Shown here in pieces: positions 33,590 through 46,306 of a DNA stretch of 64,000 bases (position 1 is its first letter; each line of letters starts with the position of its first letter). Made by a program: the position numbers and the translations under genes. The stretch covers positions 248,001 through 312,000 of the forward strand of contig BLJB01000126.1 in the NCBI GenBank assembly GCA_013423325.1. Reading direction: 5' to 3'. Origin of the DNA: Usnea hakonensis. Taxonomy: Eukaryota; Ascomycota; Lecanoromycetes; Lecanorales; Parmeliaceae. The notes beneath the pieces are model-generated. The model did no database searches, had not been told where the DNA came from, and saw nothing but the letters and a program-made list of their open reading frames with translations.

Positions 33590-36500
33590 TCACATAAGCA
33601 ACTCCTTAATATCCTCAATCCTCTGCATCTTCTTCTCCTCCTCACTCATCATCCCCAACGAACTAGCAATAAACTTCTTCCTCTCCTGAATCTTCAACAT
33701 CCGCCCCTCAATACTGCCCCCAACTACGAACCTCACAACCCTGACCTCCGACTCCTGCCCCATCCGATGCACGCGGTCAATGGCCTGCGCTTCGACCGCA
33801 AAACTCCACCACGGGTCCATCATGAAGACTCGCTTCGCGGCCGTCAGATTCAACCCGACACCGCCAGCGCGTAGACTCAGCAAGAGCACGACGCCGTGGC
33901 CATTTTTCTTCGTCTGAGCGGCAGCGAAGTCGAGGAGTACAGCGGCCCGGGCTTTTTGGGACATGGCGCCATCGAAGCGCAGGAAGGGAATGTTGGCTTG
34001 GGCGAGGGCGGTGGAGATGAGGTCGAGGAAGGAGGTGAATTGGGAGAAGACGACGGATTTGGTGCCGGGGCTGTTCGAGCGGAGGGCTTTGAGATGGGAG
34101 ATCAAGGCCGCGATTTTGGCTGATGAGGAGGAGCCGATGCGGCTGAGCGTCATACGCGGGGTTTTAGAAGCCTGGCCTGGTTGTGTGGAACTGTAAAGGT
34201 CATCTTCGTCTTCGCTGTCATGACGGATCACTTCGAAGATGTCGCGCTGATTGATGGGTTCCCTGCAGTTGAAACATAGTGGAAGGTCATGCTTCTCCTT
34301 TTGATGCTCGATGTAGTCTAGTAAGCATTTCTTGCAGGCGCTGTGCCAACACCCTGTCACGGCAGGCTCGATCATAGGCTCTTCTGCACATATGGGACAT
34401 TCGTTGTTCACTTGCGATTGGATCTCTTGAAGGACGTGAGCTCCGAATTTGTTGGTTATATCCTGCTCTCCGGCTTGGGAATCCGACGTGAATCTCTCAA
34501 TTAGCTCCTGCAGATCCATATCATCCGCGAGGCCATTTGCTACATCCGATGCCGCTGCAGCTTCCTCCTCTTCTGCAGCGATGGCTTTATTTCGTGTAAG
34601 CACAGGGTGACAACAGGATTGGCGGAGCCGGAGAATCTGAGCAAAGATGGTGGTGTAAGACTTCAACAGTGTTCCTGCTTCCATGGTGGCATTTAGGGTG
34701 CGCTTTGCACGGGTGAAAATGTAGTCGTAGACCTCTCGCTCCTGCTTTGACAACTCGAGCTCCTCGATCTCTATAGTGCGCGGCGGGAGAGGTACTAAGG
34801 CTTCGCCTTCTGGCGTCTTCATGTCTTTTGTGCGTCGCATTACAAGAGGCTCGAGGACAGTTTGCACTACATCTAGAGCACGAAGGAAGTCCTTTGATTC
34901 GAAGGGCACCGTTATGAAAGTTTTCCAGAAGGAGAAGTTCGACCATGGCTCAACGCGCAAGAATCGTACCAAGCTGAAGAGATCCTCAAGACGATTTACG
35001 ATGGGTGTTCCTGTGAGGACCCATCGATGCTGGGCATTGATCTCATAGCAAGCTTTGGCAGTTTTCGACTGTCTGTTCTTGATGAAATGTGCTTCATCGA
35101 GGATTACTCGAAAGAAGTCGAGGGAGAAGAGGCCACCGTGTGAGCCTCGATCACCTCCGCGAGCAGCTACCTGATTGAACTCGGAGAGAACGACGCCGTA
35201 GCTGGTGATGATGAGATTGGGAGCCGACGCAGCATTGGCTTCGCAGCATAGATTTTGTAAATTAGCCGCCTTTTCACTGCCATAGTAGACCATTGTCTTC
35301 ATGGTCCCTGGCTTGGACGCCTTGACAGATTCGCTCTCCCACTGCGCCAAAAGAGACATAGGAGCCACAACGAGAGTAGTACTCGGCGCGGGTTCGATAG
35401 ATGACGAGTTCTTGGGTAACCTAGGGAGATCGGTAACTGATGAGGGACCGCCCGCGGAAGCTTGTATCGAGATATTTGATCTATGGGAATGTATGAGGCT
35501 GAGCATCTCAATAGTCTTTCCGAGTCCCATTTCTGCGCAAGTCAGCATGTGGTTGTCGAGTCTAGATAATTGATGGGTAGCAAAACCTACCATCAGCTAG
35601 GATGCCACCAAGGCAATGTTGCTCCTGGACGGGGAAATCCAGAGAAAGCTCTCCCGAGTACGGATTGACGTAGAAGCTACTTTGATTGGCTACACAGGGT
35701 AGATCCTTTTCGTCCATGTCTTTAACGGGCCATGCATACTCTTCCCAAAGTGGATGCATGGACACTTCTTTATCGTCGGACTTCTCATCCTTCTCTTTGC
35801 TCACCATCCAATGCAAAGCTTGTTTTTGGTATTTTCTGAGATCCATGACAAAGCTATTCGCAGGTTCTCGTATAGGTGTGTCGAAATCGAAGGATTGGGC
35901 CTTCTTGTACAGGCTATCAAGCTGATCTTGCTCCAGCTCCTTGCCTTCCTCCTCCTCGTCTCCAGGCGGCGTAGAACTACCCTCTTGAGTCGACTTCGGT
36001 TTCTTGCTTTCTTTTTCTTTGTCATACTGCTCGGCGATTTCCGCGGCCTGTAGGATGCCTTGCCGTTTGTGCCTTGCCGTAGTATCATTGACTGTTGTTG
36101 GGTGCAAGCTGACCTCGTCAAAAAGTTTCACCATGGCGACTTGTCTTAATCTTAAATTCTTTTCTTCGGAGGTCTCCTTCTCTTCGAAGAAGCCTGTGGT
36201 CCGATTCTCTTCAGGCTTCTGGAAGCCGCTAGCTTCAAATGCTCTTCGTAGCAACGAGCATCTCAACTGCAGCTCAATAGTATCGTTGACTCTTATGCGT
36301 TCTGGCGCCAGAAAGCAGATACCGTCAAACCGACAGACTTTTTGGTCCATCAACGTGGACACCCAATTGGCGGTTTCCTTTGGTAGTCTGCCCACCTCTT
36401 CTCCTCTTGGATTCGTAAAGCGTACGATGACGTCGCCTCTCATTTTTGCAGCATTTGTTTGTATTGCTTTTCCGCCTCGGCCTACCTTTGTAGGAGCCTT

Positions 36501-37118
36501 GATCTTGGTCCGCTCGATCTTGATGGCTTCTCCCATCTTGATGAGACCGGTACCACTTCGGGTTGCCCATGCTCCAACGCCGAAGGCACCTACATATCTG
36601 TACTCTGGCATCGCATCCATAGTTGGGTTTGCGTCCACGACCTCTGACGGCCGTCTTTCTTCCGTCCTGCGTTGCTGGGAGGTCCGCCCAGGAATTTGCG
36701 AGTTGAATGCATCCATGATGGAGGAGGAGGCAGGTTTCATGACTGAGGGTGCAGATACACTGGCCCAAGAGCCGTCAAGATAAATGTTGATTGCACGCTC
36801 CATGTTGTCACCCGATACCTCTCTTAGCTTGTTGAAAGTAGCAGGCGCCACACGTTCACCAACAAAGCTCTCAAATGTTTCTTGATCGAACCCTGTCGAA
36901 GCATCCGATCCTGCTTGATTGATGCCATTGTGGATATCAAGGTCAGTCTGGCTTGATTTGGGCTCGAGCAGTATTTCCTGCGGGGTGGTATTAGCTGTGG
37001 AGAGCGCGTCGTTAAGTGGCGATGAAGTTGAGGACAAAGCACGTTCTGGCTCTGGAGAGTCTTCGACGAAGAAACGTCTTTTTTTCGCAGGTCGTTGGTC
37101 AATGTCCAGGGCGTTCAT
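33590..37118 (-). CDS. RAD5: DNA repair helicase and ubiquitin ligase RAD5
   Basis: Nuclear SWI/SNF helicase with a RING finger that polyubiquitinates PCNA and reverses forks in post-replication repair. Exons 37118-35591 and 35532-33590, one 58-bp intron, 1156 residues. The intron falls inside Walker A, so GGILAD and EMGLGKT come from different exons. Domains in order: UBA-like helices (about 79-116), HIRAN domain starting YRYVGAFGVGAWATR (about 174), SNF2 ATPase with DEMGLGKT (about 509) and DEAH (655-658). The RING follows, CPICAEEP to CFNCREP (about 888-932), then helicase C with VVFSQFTSFLDLI, LLSLRAGGVGLNLT and QAIDRVHRMGQ. The ATG at 37118 begins MNALDIDQRPAKKRR, a nuclear-signal-like start; the open frame runs 12 codons further without ATG. 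Length and order match yeast Rad5 and human HLTF. Confidence 0.96.
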
Positions 37119-37582
37119 GGTTCGTTCCTTGGAAGATGCTACCAGAAGGGACAAGCTGGGTGGTCAATACGTATTGTAGAGATACAAAGAGCGCATCATC
37201 ACGTGAGAGCGCGACGCGGATGATTAGATTGGCCTTGGCATATCCTAAAGTACTTTACTTTGCTAAAATGATGAAAGGCCTAATCCTAGCCCTAGCTCTA
37301 CTCTCTAACGGGTGACATTACCTGTACAAAGAATGTCAAATCAATACGCCCAATGCAACGGATTTTGTTGTGAGAAGGTTCTGAATGCATCGCTGACTGG
37401 GTTGTCAAGACCCATTCTTGCCCGAAATTGGGAGCAGGGAAGTTATAGTTGTTACATCTAAACCTGCATAGAAAGTTTTGGCATTGACAATGAATGCATG
37501 ATTGCTGAGACTCAATTCATCCTCGAGTATTTTAGGCCCCTCTATACAAGGCACTTCTGTCAGCTCAACAAAGAGTCGTTTC
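37119..37582. promoter_or_regulatory. RAD5 promoter and P450 3' flank
   Basis: 464 bp between two minus-strand genes. It marks the border between the conserved block and the accessory segment. No motif stands out. Confidence 0.45.
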
Positions 37583-39182
37583 TCAGTTCACTAGCACTCT
37601 CAACCCCTTTGATCCTTTTTTGACCTGCGGAATATGGTACTCATGAGCAACCTCCACATCCGCCGTTCCTGTCTCGAACAACTCCATCTCATACCTGCGA
37701 AACAGCGTTGCGAGTGTGATGTACATCTCCGCGTACGCCAGATTCATCCCGACGCAAGCTCTCGCGCCGCGGCAGAACGGTGCCAGCTGCTTCATCAGTT
37801 CCGCGGCACCGGGCTGCAACCAGCGGTCCGGATTGAAACGTTTCGGGTTCACGAAGACGGACGGGTCGTCGAGCATGTCCATATTGTTCATTGAGACGGG
37901 GGTGTTGGGTGGGATGATCCAGTCCTTGTATTTGAGGGGCGCGTTGGGGGAGACGCGGGGCATGCGGCTGACGACGCCATAGGACATGCGGAGGCCTTCT
38001 TTAATAATGGCGCTGAGGTAGGGCAGATTTTCAAGGTCTCGCCATAGAGGGACGGTGCTGACATTGGGGATAGCGGTAGAAAGCTCGTCTTTCAGGTTTT
38101 TCAGGATGCTCGGCGTGTTGAGGAGGTGGAAGGTAATGACTGAGAGAGCATTCCCGGTCGTTTCGTTTCCGGCCACGATGAACAAGACAGCCTCGTCTGT
38201 GAGACGATTGAGACTCTTTTCTTCCGGTGGAACCTTATCATTATGCGCCATTTCGTAAAAGATGGTTGGGATTGAGTCTGATTTGATCTCCACATGAGCT
38301 TCACTCTTACTGGTTCTAGCAACCTGCTGCTCAACATGCTAATTGGCTGGATTAGCAGGTTCCATTGGGCTGTGTGGGGCTACCAACATGATGGAACTGG
38401 ACCATTTGAGAGGCTACGGGAATCAAGAATGAACGAAGCCACATTGGCAGCTTCTTTACTGCTTTTAGATACCATGGGAAATGGGATATGATGTGCACCA
38501 TGCTAACGTTTTGGAGGAATTCTTTGAACCAAGTCTCGTTGAAATCCGGCTCGTCGAGAAAGCCAAACGAAGTGGCCATGGTATACTTCGAGATGACGTC
38601 AGTCGTGAAAGCTCGATAAGCCACGCCAATTGGCATCGGCTGTCCAGACGTCCGAAACCCATCCATCCTCTTACATAGCCTCTGCAATGTCTCCTGGATG
38701 ACCTCTTGCTCAAGGCGGAGGATGTTGCCGCGCGAGAAGTAGGGAGCAATGGCAGAAGTGCGGGACTTGTGCAGGTCATGCTCGACGGTATTGGCAGAAG
38801 AATGAGGATGTCCAAACTGCTGGGTGTGCCAGCCGTACTTGTCCAACTGCTTATAGTTGTAGATTTCGTCGTAGAAGGCGGGATCGTTGACATGCAGTTC
38901 GTGCGGATTGATCCTCACGATTGGTCCTTTCCTCTACTCAGCATGTTTCCCACACCCTTGGGCGAACCGGGTTCTACCATGTTCTTCATGCATCTTCTGG
39001 ATCACCCACGGATACTGGCCTCCTTTGATCACTTGATAGTAGAATTCGTACCACATGGTCGCAATTGCTGGCTTCCTACCGGGGAACTTGGATAGTGGGC
39101 TGATGTAAAGACGATACACCACTAGCAGTACTGCATAGAGGACAGAAACAACAATTACAAGTCCCAGCATCGAGACTTTCAT
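37583..39182 (-). CDS. Cytochrome P450 monooxygenase
   Basis: ER-anchored P450 of 499 residues. Exons 39182-38978, 38926-38388 and 38338-37583; introns of 51 and 49 bp, the second with a GTTGGT donor. The N-terminal anchor is MLGLVIVVSVLYAVLLVVY followed by the hinge SPLSKFPGRKPA. The I-helix has AGNETT (about 304-309), the K-helix KEGLR (ExxR, 362-365), then RFNPDRW, and the haem loop FCRGARACVG with the Cys at about 443. All key residues are intact. The architecture recalls the trichodiene-oxygenase/benzoate-type fungal P450s of secondary metabolism (HELHVNDPAFYDEIY, IAPYFS). It lies 625 bp downstream of the NRPS-like gene on the same strand, so it may modify that enzyme's product. Confidence 0.93.
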
Positions 39183-39806
39183 GATAAGAAGTCTGGATTG
39201 TTTTGACTGTCTAGAATCCTGTCGAGAGATTTTATGCTGACCTTGCGGGGCTCGTGAAGGCGGTGTTCGGGCGCAAATGTAAGGCAAAAGTCCTGAGTGC
39301 TAGGCGCGTGCTTTTAAATAAAATCTAATAATCGACGGGTCGAATCTCTCCCCATAGTCCACTCGAACCTCGGCAAGACTTTGTTTCCACAATTCGAGCA
39401 GAGAATGGAGGAGGCGGTTTTGTGTGATCTAGGAGTTCGGACGGCACCGAAGCCACTGAAGTCATTGAGACGCAACTGATCAAGTCGCTGACGACCAATG
39501 ATTGGGCCGCCAATTACGCGGAGCAAAAAGAGCGCACGGTGCGAGGCAAGATTTGCCAAGGCATAGGTGTCAAACTTTGTGCGGTCGGGTGGCCTAAGCA
39601 TTTACGATTATGGGGCTGCAGATACACAGAAAGCTGCTAGGATATGGATTTGCAGGGGTAGAATAGCCCATATGCAAATTCGATTCTTCTCGGTCTTAAT
39701 TCTGGGGCTAATTAGTGACGCACAGTACCGATATGTCATGAATGTGCATCTCTAGTGCGAATGCTAATTGCTAAAGAACAAATGCACGTGTAGATCTACG
39801 ATCAGT
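39183..39806. promoter_or_regulatory. P450 promoter region
   Basis: 624 bp between the P450 start and the NRPS-like stop. Short frames at 39314-39601 (-) and 39567-39755 (+) have no features. Confidence 0.45.
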
Positions 39807-42800
39807 CTAGAGACCCCTTTGAAGTAACACAGCCTCCAACTTCTTCTGGAAAGAGTGGACATTCACCGAGTCTAGCATGGTATAGTGGGCGCCATCGACT
39901 TCATGAAAATGTGGCTCCTCTCGGGAGAAATCGGCCCATTTGCTGAGAAACTCCTTTAGCCACTGATGACGATCTCTGGACACGGAGGCGAGCGGTGTGC
40001 AATAGAACACGTCGATGTGGGCTACCGATCCAGACGGGTCGTAGTTGCGGGCTGCATTCTGCATGGCATGTGCCAATGAGATCCATCTCTCCAACTTCGG
40101 GCGCGTAAGGGAAAGCTCGGCTAGCCGATCTGGAGGCGCTGTCCCCATGATAAAGCTTAGGACCTCTTGAGGCTGCTTTTCGTGCATTTCATCGGAAATA
40201 CGCTGCTGGTAAGTCTCCGAGTAGAAATCAAGGAAATAACCTAGGTTGAGAGCTACCTCGATCCAGTCAAGTTGGTTCATACGTGTTTTGATGTGAGGTG
40301 GAAGGTTGAAAGAACCCAGAAATTTCACCTGTTTGCCTTGTGCTTCAAGACGTTTGGATATCTCGAATGCGAGCATGGCACCGAAGGAATATCCGGCAAT
40401 GGCGTAGGGGCCTTCGGGCTGAGTTCTAAGGATGTGCTCGTGGTAGGTTTCGACGATTTGGGGTATGTTTTCAAAGAAGTCTTCACCTTGCTCGAAACCT
40501 TTTGCGCGAAGCGCATACACTGGTCGGTCCGTAACGAATTTGGCAAGGTTCAGGAAGACGAGAACCTCTCCAACACCTGGATGGACCAGCCAGAGTGGGG
40601 TCTTAGGCCCCTTGTTGCTCAAGGGGATGACAGGGTTGTAGGCTGCTACCTTGCCAGATGGGTTACCTTTTGATCGGTCTATCCCATGGATTGGTGGGGT
40701 TCAATATTCAGGGGTAACCGACCGAACATAAAAAACTACCCCTTTTTTCAACTCGCTGCGCTTTAACAACAACCACCTTTTGTAAAAAGTACCCAGTACA
40801 AAACTTATTTTGTTTAGAACGATCTACAACTTTGTAACCAAAAGTTTTATCTATAGATGTCGTTTTGTAATGTTTGAAAATAAAGAAATTTTGGTGTGCT
40901 GCCAAGCTTTTATTGAACCCCATTTACCAATCCGTGGGATAGCCGCGGACATGCCCTCAATGGTCGGGTTCATCAATAGCGTTATCAATGGAATCTCGGC
41001 GATGGCAAACTTGGCCTGCAATACTTTCTGCATTCTCAACAAGTCTATCGAAGTAATTCCAGCGTCTAGCATGTTGTTGTCGAAACCAACATCGTCAGTA
41101 TCGAGCTCCAGGACTTCCAGAAATGTTGAAAGAACGACTTTTTCAGTCTCCGTAAGAATCCGGTTGCGCCGCATGCTACTTTTGTGAGCCTGGATTGCGC
41201 AAAGGTGCTCTTGCAGAACTTCTTGGTATGCTCCTGCCTCGAACGCCTTCTGTATCTTGGTGCGGGAGAGTTTGCCCAGGGCGCTCTTCGAAAGCTGGGA
41301 TTTCTCTAGTGGGATGATCTGGTATGGTCTCGCACCACAGATCGAAGCGGAAATCTTCGCAATAGCATCATTCGTCTCCACACGCGTGATGATAGATGTT
41401 GTGACGTATGAGGGGCAGTAGACAACACAGAAACGCTCTGTCTGCGATTTTGGCGGCCGGTGAGGGAAGCAAGCGAAGTATGAAGGAATGACGCCAGGCA
41501 GGTATGCCTCTTCCAGGGCCGATTCTATCTGATGTGGGTAGTATTGAACGCCATTTATAATAATGCTTTCCTTGGCTCGTCCGGAAAGATTCAGACTTCG
41601 ATTTTCGTCAAAAAACCCTTGGTCTCCAGTGATGAACCAACCATCGTCGGTGAAGGCATCCGCAGTGGCTTCTGGATTGTTGTAGTATTTTTCGAAAACG
41701 ATACTACCGTGGACCTGCAAGTGCCCAGTCTCACCCTGCGCTACCACTGTACCTTCGTCTGACACCAGACGCATATGCATACCAGGGATGCATGACCCAA
41801 GACAGCCGTAGTCCATACATCGCTCAAGCTCGTAAGATGGACATGATTTGCCATAGATGGAGCCTGCGCAAGTCTCCGTCATGCCAAATCCTGGCCTGAT
41901 CACATCTCCTTCGATGCCGTAGTAGCTCAGGAGTTTGGTGAGAGCTTCACATGTCTCCACAACGCTTGCCTCTCCTCCAGAGATCAAAGCTTTCAGATTC
42001 GACAAATCCGCGCCATCGCAGAGTTTCGAGCCTGCCGGTGTTTCTAGCGACTTCCGTAAAGCAGCTAAGAAGAAGTTGGGCGCGAACGTGTAAGAAATTC
42101 GGTGCTTGCTCAACAGGTTGATGAAAGCGGACGGCTGCACTAAGAGGTCCGCTGCGTGAACGTGGACCTGATCAGCACCAAGTAATGTAGCATGCAGGTG
42201 GATCTCTGTCAGATTCGCGACGTGATCCATGCCAATCCAATTGAAAAAGATCGATTCTCTTGAGGTACCGTGGTGCATGGACTTTCCTTTCACTGCTTTG
42301 ATCATTTGCCCGTGACGAAGGCACACCGCTTTAGCATAGCCTGTGCTTCCGGAAGTCAACATGAGCACTGCCAGGTCCCCAGATTTTGCATGGACACCCT
42401 GAAACAGAGTCTCGGTTTCGGATGCCTTCATCGAATACTCGAAGGGGCGGTAGACCGCGTTTTTGAAGTTATACTCATTTTGAATTTCTTCAATCGAATG
42501 TAGTCTTAACTGGGGTATACCAAGAAATTCGGTCTTTAGCCGTGTCGTGGTAAGCATGAGGGGGTCTTGAAGCGTAGAGTTGAGATGCAACAAGTGCTTC
42601 TTCCTCAAGCCCAAGTCATTAACAAAAGGCGTAGAAACTGCAGGCAAGAAACCCGCCACCACTGTGGCCCATAACCACTCGATTGTGTCCAGATGATTGT
42701 CAAAATGAAGGAGAATAATTGGCTTATTTGCTACAGCTGCAAAATCATGCAGAAGCCGTGCCTTATGTTTTGCTGACACGAAGAGGTCATGGTAGGCTTA

Positions 42801-43037
42801 GAGACACGGTTCTTCAATATCCCCAGGCGGATAGACAAGGAGGCCCCCGCGGGAGGAAGCGGCGTCCTCGAGTACGCGATACAAATTTGCTGGTTCATAC
42901 ATTTTTAACTTTGTATCGTTCAGCTCCATGGCGAAGTTCGAGTGGACACCTCTCTTTATACTATTGGAATGAGGTGCCACCATCACAATTAGGAGAGCAT
43001 TAGTCCCTTTGCGTCTGTATATTGGAGGCATGACCAT
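39807..43037 (-). CDS. NRPS-like synthetase (adenylation-carrier-thioesterase), apparently interrupted
   Basis: The A-T-TE layout of enzymes that activate an aryl or indolyl alpha-keto acid and dimerise it to quinones or furanones. N-terminal A part 43037-42801 (ATG 43037, or 42929), then a TAA in frame at 42800-42798, after which the same frame continues with family-like sequence. Core motifs: LMLTSGSTGYAKA, FGMTETCAG, GWFITGDQGFF and GRAKESIIINGVQYYPHQIE. The carrier domain has its Ser in DAGITSIDLL. The A-T frame then enters an inverted-repeat element (40942-40679) and would stop at 40851. Splicing from GTAAAT at 40927 to AG at 40679 keeps frame into the thioesterase (40678-39807), which has LVHPGVGEVLVF, nucleophile GYSFGAM and His in DGAHYTML. 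Without explaining the TAA the gene is probably a pseudogene; a sequence error is the other option. Confidence 0.85.
40679..40942. mobile_element. MITE-like or introner-like element with terminal inverted repeats
   Basis: A 264-bp AT-rich insert between the carrier and thioesterase regions of the NRPS-like gene. Its ends are inverted copies: 40679-40706 begins CTATCCCATGGATTGGT and 40911-40942 ends ACCAATCCGTGGGATAG. About 28 bp match, apart from one mismatch and a 4-bp indel. TA lies at both ends (40680-40681 and 40940-40941), as for TA-target elements. There is no coding capacity. A good donor (GTAAAT) and acceptor (ATAG) lie within the two repeats. Confidence 0.7.
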
Positions 43038-46000
43038 CGTCCTCGCATGTTCATTCTTCGCTAGTTAGAACCTGCCAGTTTCTCATGCAATTCAAAGTAT
43101 GTTTCTGAACCGAGGACGTCCGCCACTTGATTCCATGTATGACTCTCAGCTAAGCCGCACGGAGAGGCTCACATTGGTTGGATTACTTGGCTGCCAAGAG
43201 CTAGTGCGAAGTACCCGGCCTCTCGGCCGAAAGAGCGTGCGGCTACATTGAGATAATGAGGTCTCATCCTCCAATTCGATCGACGCCATCTGACCCTGCA
43301 CCGATACTATCTTAGTATTAGCTCAACGAGAGATTAATTAGATCCCCTGAAACGATTCATTTACCATTTGGTCTTGGGTGCTGAGAATCTAAGGGTCTCC
43401 AGATCTCCGGGGAAGCCCAATGAAGTACTTTATTAGGCCAGCGATATGCAACATATCTGCTATCTAGGCGCTCTAAGAAAGACCACATTTGAATGGGTCA
43501 AAAGTTAGACACCATTCGAATCCGATATTCATTCGTGGAAAAGGCTCTAAGATTGTGCGAGATGCATCAAAAGCAAGTCGTTACTCGAAATGGTATTCTT
43601 AGCATCGAGGCCTGACTTTGCCCCAGCTCGGGCGCGGAAGGGTTGACTTTCAGCAGAGGCAAAACCTACCTGCATAGAACATACCTTAATGATCCACAAC
43701 CCCCACGGATAAGCCTCTCAAATCTTGAACTTAGTATCGGTCGATAATTGACTTTTTTGCAATTTGTCATTCAGCCAAATCGTAAAATACAAATATATGT
43801 CCACCAAATTTATTCGTGAGACGCGAGTCGGGGTGCTTCGGGGGTGAGTCTAGTCTTGTTGGAATTGGTCTTTGCTCCACTAACAGTAGTCCAGATTCAG
43901 TGATTTCGACGCCATTGGAAAGCGCAAATCAACTTCTATGTCCTATGAGATAATGTAGAATTCATGTCAGAACGTATCACAATACGTAGGTGATGACTGT
44001 ACCTTAAGTAATCGCTGATTTTTAATTCTGATAATTACGGGCGCTAATTGAATCACCCAGAGCCTACAATTAAGGTTTTATACACGATAAAGTCGTCGGC
44101 TTCCTCCGCCTTTGACAACGGTTGATCTGCAGCTCGAGAAGGAGTGTAGGTCGAGGGGATTGAGTTTGGAGCTTGGGTAGAGGATTGTGAGATATGGGGA
44201 GCCCCAAACGGATTGTTGGATGGTAGTGGTGACTATCAGGGTGGATGTGGTATGCGGAGCGACACCGATAGTGATTCGCGGGGCATCGAGTTCAGAGGAG
44301 TTGAATAAATGGGAGAGAGCGAAGGCCTCAGTAGTCATAGGCTTTCAAGACATGAAACTAGCGAGGTGCGACGGGTACGTAATGGGATGTTGTTGGTGTG
44401 GGAAAAATCAATTTTGGATCATGAGTATTGGCGAAGCATCATCAATTCTTGCTTGTCAAGCAGATCGAACTGCAATCCACGATTGGAGAGTAGAAGCCTG
44501 ATTGAGAAGCAGAAACTAGGCGTGAGCGAGAAGCCAAAATAAACAATTAGTACAATTATGAACAGTCTACCTATCCTAAAGAAATTGGTGAACTAAATTG
44601 ATTGTAGGTCCGGTCAACCACAGATGCCACGCCACTGCGCCCAATTTCTTGAAATGTTGCACACTATAGAATATATTTTGCAATATCTTCACCACGCACA
44701 AGATTGATAAAAGCAATGATACAGCATAGCTAACAGTCTTCTCTGATACGAAATTGTGTTATGTGGGATCAGTCACTCTCAATGCCGTGTTGAAATGGAA
44801 CATTTTTGTAAGTCACGAGTGGATTCCATGGTTTTGGCCGATATCTGCCCTGAGAATGGCAACATGTTGTTCTTTTACCCTCGCTCCGTATATCCGTATA
44901 GCAGTATGATTCGAGTATGGCCGATTTGGAGAGTTTTATGAGTAATGATCTATTTCCATCTCCCACCAACATGGGGTCGTCCCAGCCCCAAGGTATCTGT
45001 TTTCTCGCTGCTCAGCTTTGACTCCCTTTGTTATCTGCCGTTTCCATTATGATGTTCGAAAGTAGGCTAACAACAAACCAGACTGCTGATGCCAGAGTAG
45101 CTCCAACTGCATCAATGCCGTCGCGCAATCTGCGATTAGGTCAAATTAAAGGAAGCACTTTGTCTCTGAGAGATTCGAAGTTGATTGGCCCGCTGAGATC
45201 ATATTCGTCACCATTTCTAATTATGGGGGAATATTGTTTGTATAATCTCTCATCTAAGAGAACGACACGTTGGCCTTATATGAGCCTGCTGGGGCGAGTT
45301 TATCAAGTATTAACATGATAGCTCCACAGAATGGAGGCAATTCGAATTTCTGAGGACGAGGCCAAGTGCGAGTTAAACGATCAACTATATTCATCATGTC
45401 GAATGTTCTAAAAACGACGAAGCTTGTTTGAAGAGGAAGTGTGGGCTGCAGTAATGGTCGGTCCCCGTTGTTGGGCCGCCCGAAGCAATGCGGATGGGCT
45501 TGGCAAGAAATGAGATGGAAGGAAATTCCAGTAACACAGAGCGACCACTGCAGAGTCTGAAAAGCTAATGACTAGGAATAGAGAGACTCGCATCTCGATC
45601 GCGACCTTAAAGTCAGCGCCATGGAATAGTTCTGCTGTTGAGCAAATTTTCTGGCATGAATCGGTCATTGGTAGAAAATATATGCCAAAAGTTGTTTAGA
45701 CTTTATGTCAGATTGAACAAATCCCAATTCTATGGCTCAGTATCTATCACGGAAAAATGCATCCATCCTCGCAGTAGGCGCTGGGTCAAGTGGCTATCGC
45801 TTCGATTATGGGCCACTCTATAACGGACAGCTCCGGTGATGTAACGAGAATTATGACTCACTTAGTTTCGGATCTTTACCGGCTATACGCAATGACTCTT
45901 GTGGGTACCAATGTCATAGACCGGGTCCGTCTCAATTAGCGAATTTGTTTAGGTATGGTTGCCAGGAAGAGTGAGCATCCTCCACGTACGCAGACTCAAA

Positions 46001-46306
46001 CGTCTATAGGCTCGTTCGGAACAGGGCCGGTCCCGATGTGAGTGCATGCTTGTCACCCCAACACAGCAATTGAGTGTCCTAACAAAACGATTTGATTTCT
46101 GAATTGTTACAATTGATGACTTGTGTCCCCTATTCATTCGACTACTTCTATGGAAGTGTTCGCTCCTGATCTCTACCATCTGCACCATCACTACCGTCTT
46201 CATCTCCTCTGCAGTGCCACCGTGAGACCTCGTCGGTGACCATTCCACCAAGTCATTATCCCAAACTCCTATTCTCCATCTCGAATCATAAATATTGCGA
46301 GCCCCT
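43038..46306. other. 3.3-kb gene-poor stretch
   Basis: AT-richer than its surroundings with frequent stops on both strands. Frames at 44078-44338 (-, 86 codons), 44187-44501 (+) and 45408-45668 (-) have no motif or splice partners. A 36-codon minus-strand frame ending at 43061 looks protein-like (NQVADVLGSETYFELHEK) but has no upstream partner. It may hold decayed gene or transposon sequence that I cannot identify. Confidence 0.4.

Noticed and set aside
36004..36783. 259-codon plus-strand frame over RAD5
   Set aside because: Antisense to the HIRAN region of RAD5.
43061..43168. 36-codon protein-like frame just upstream of the NRPS-like start
   Set aside because: Different frame from the synthetase, no partner exon and no family; too short to call.
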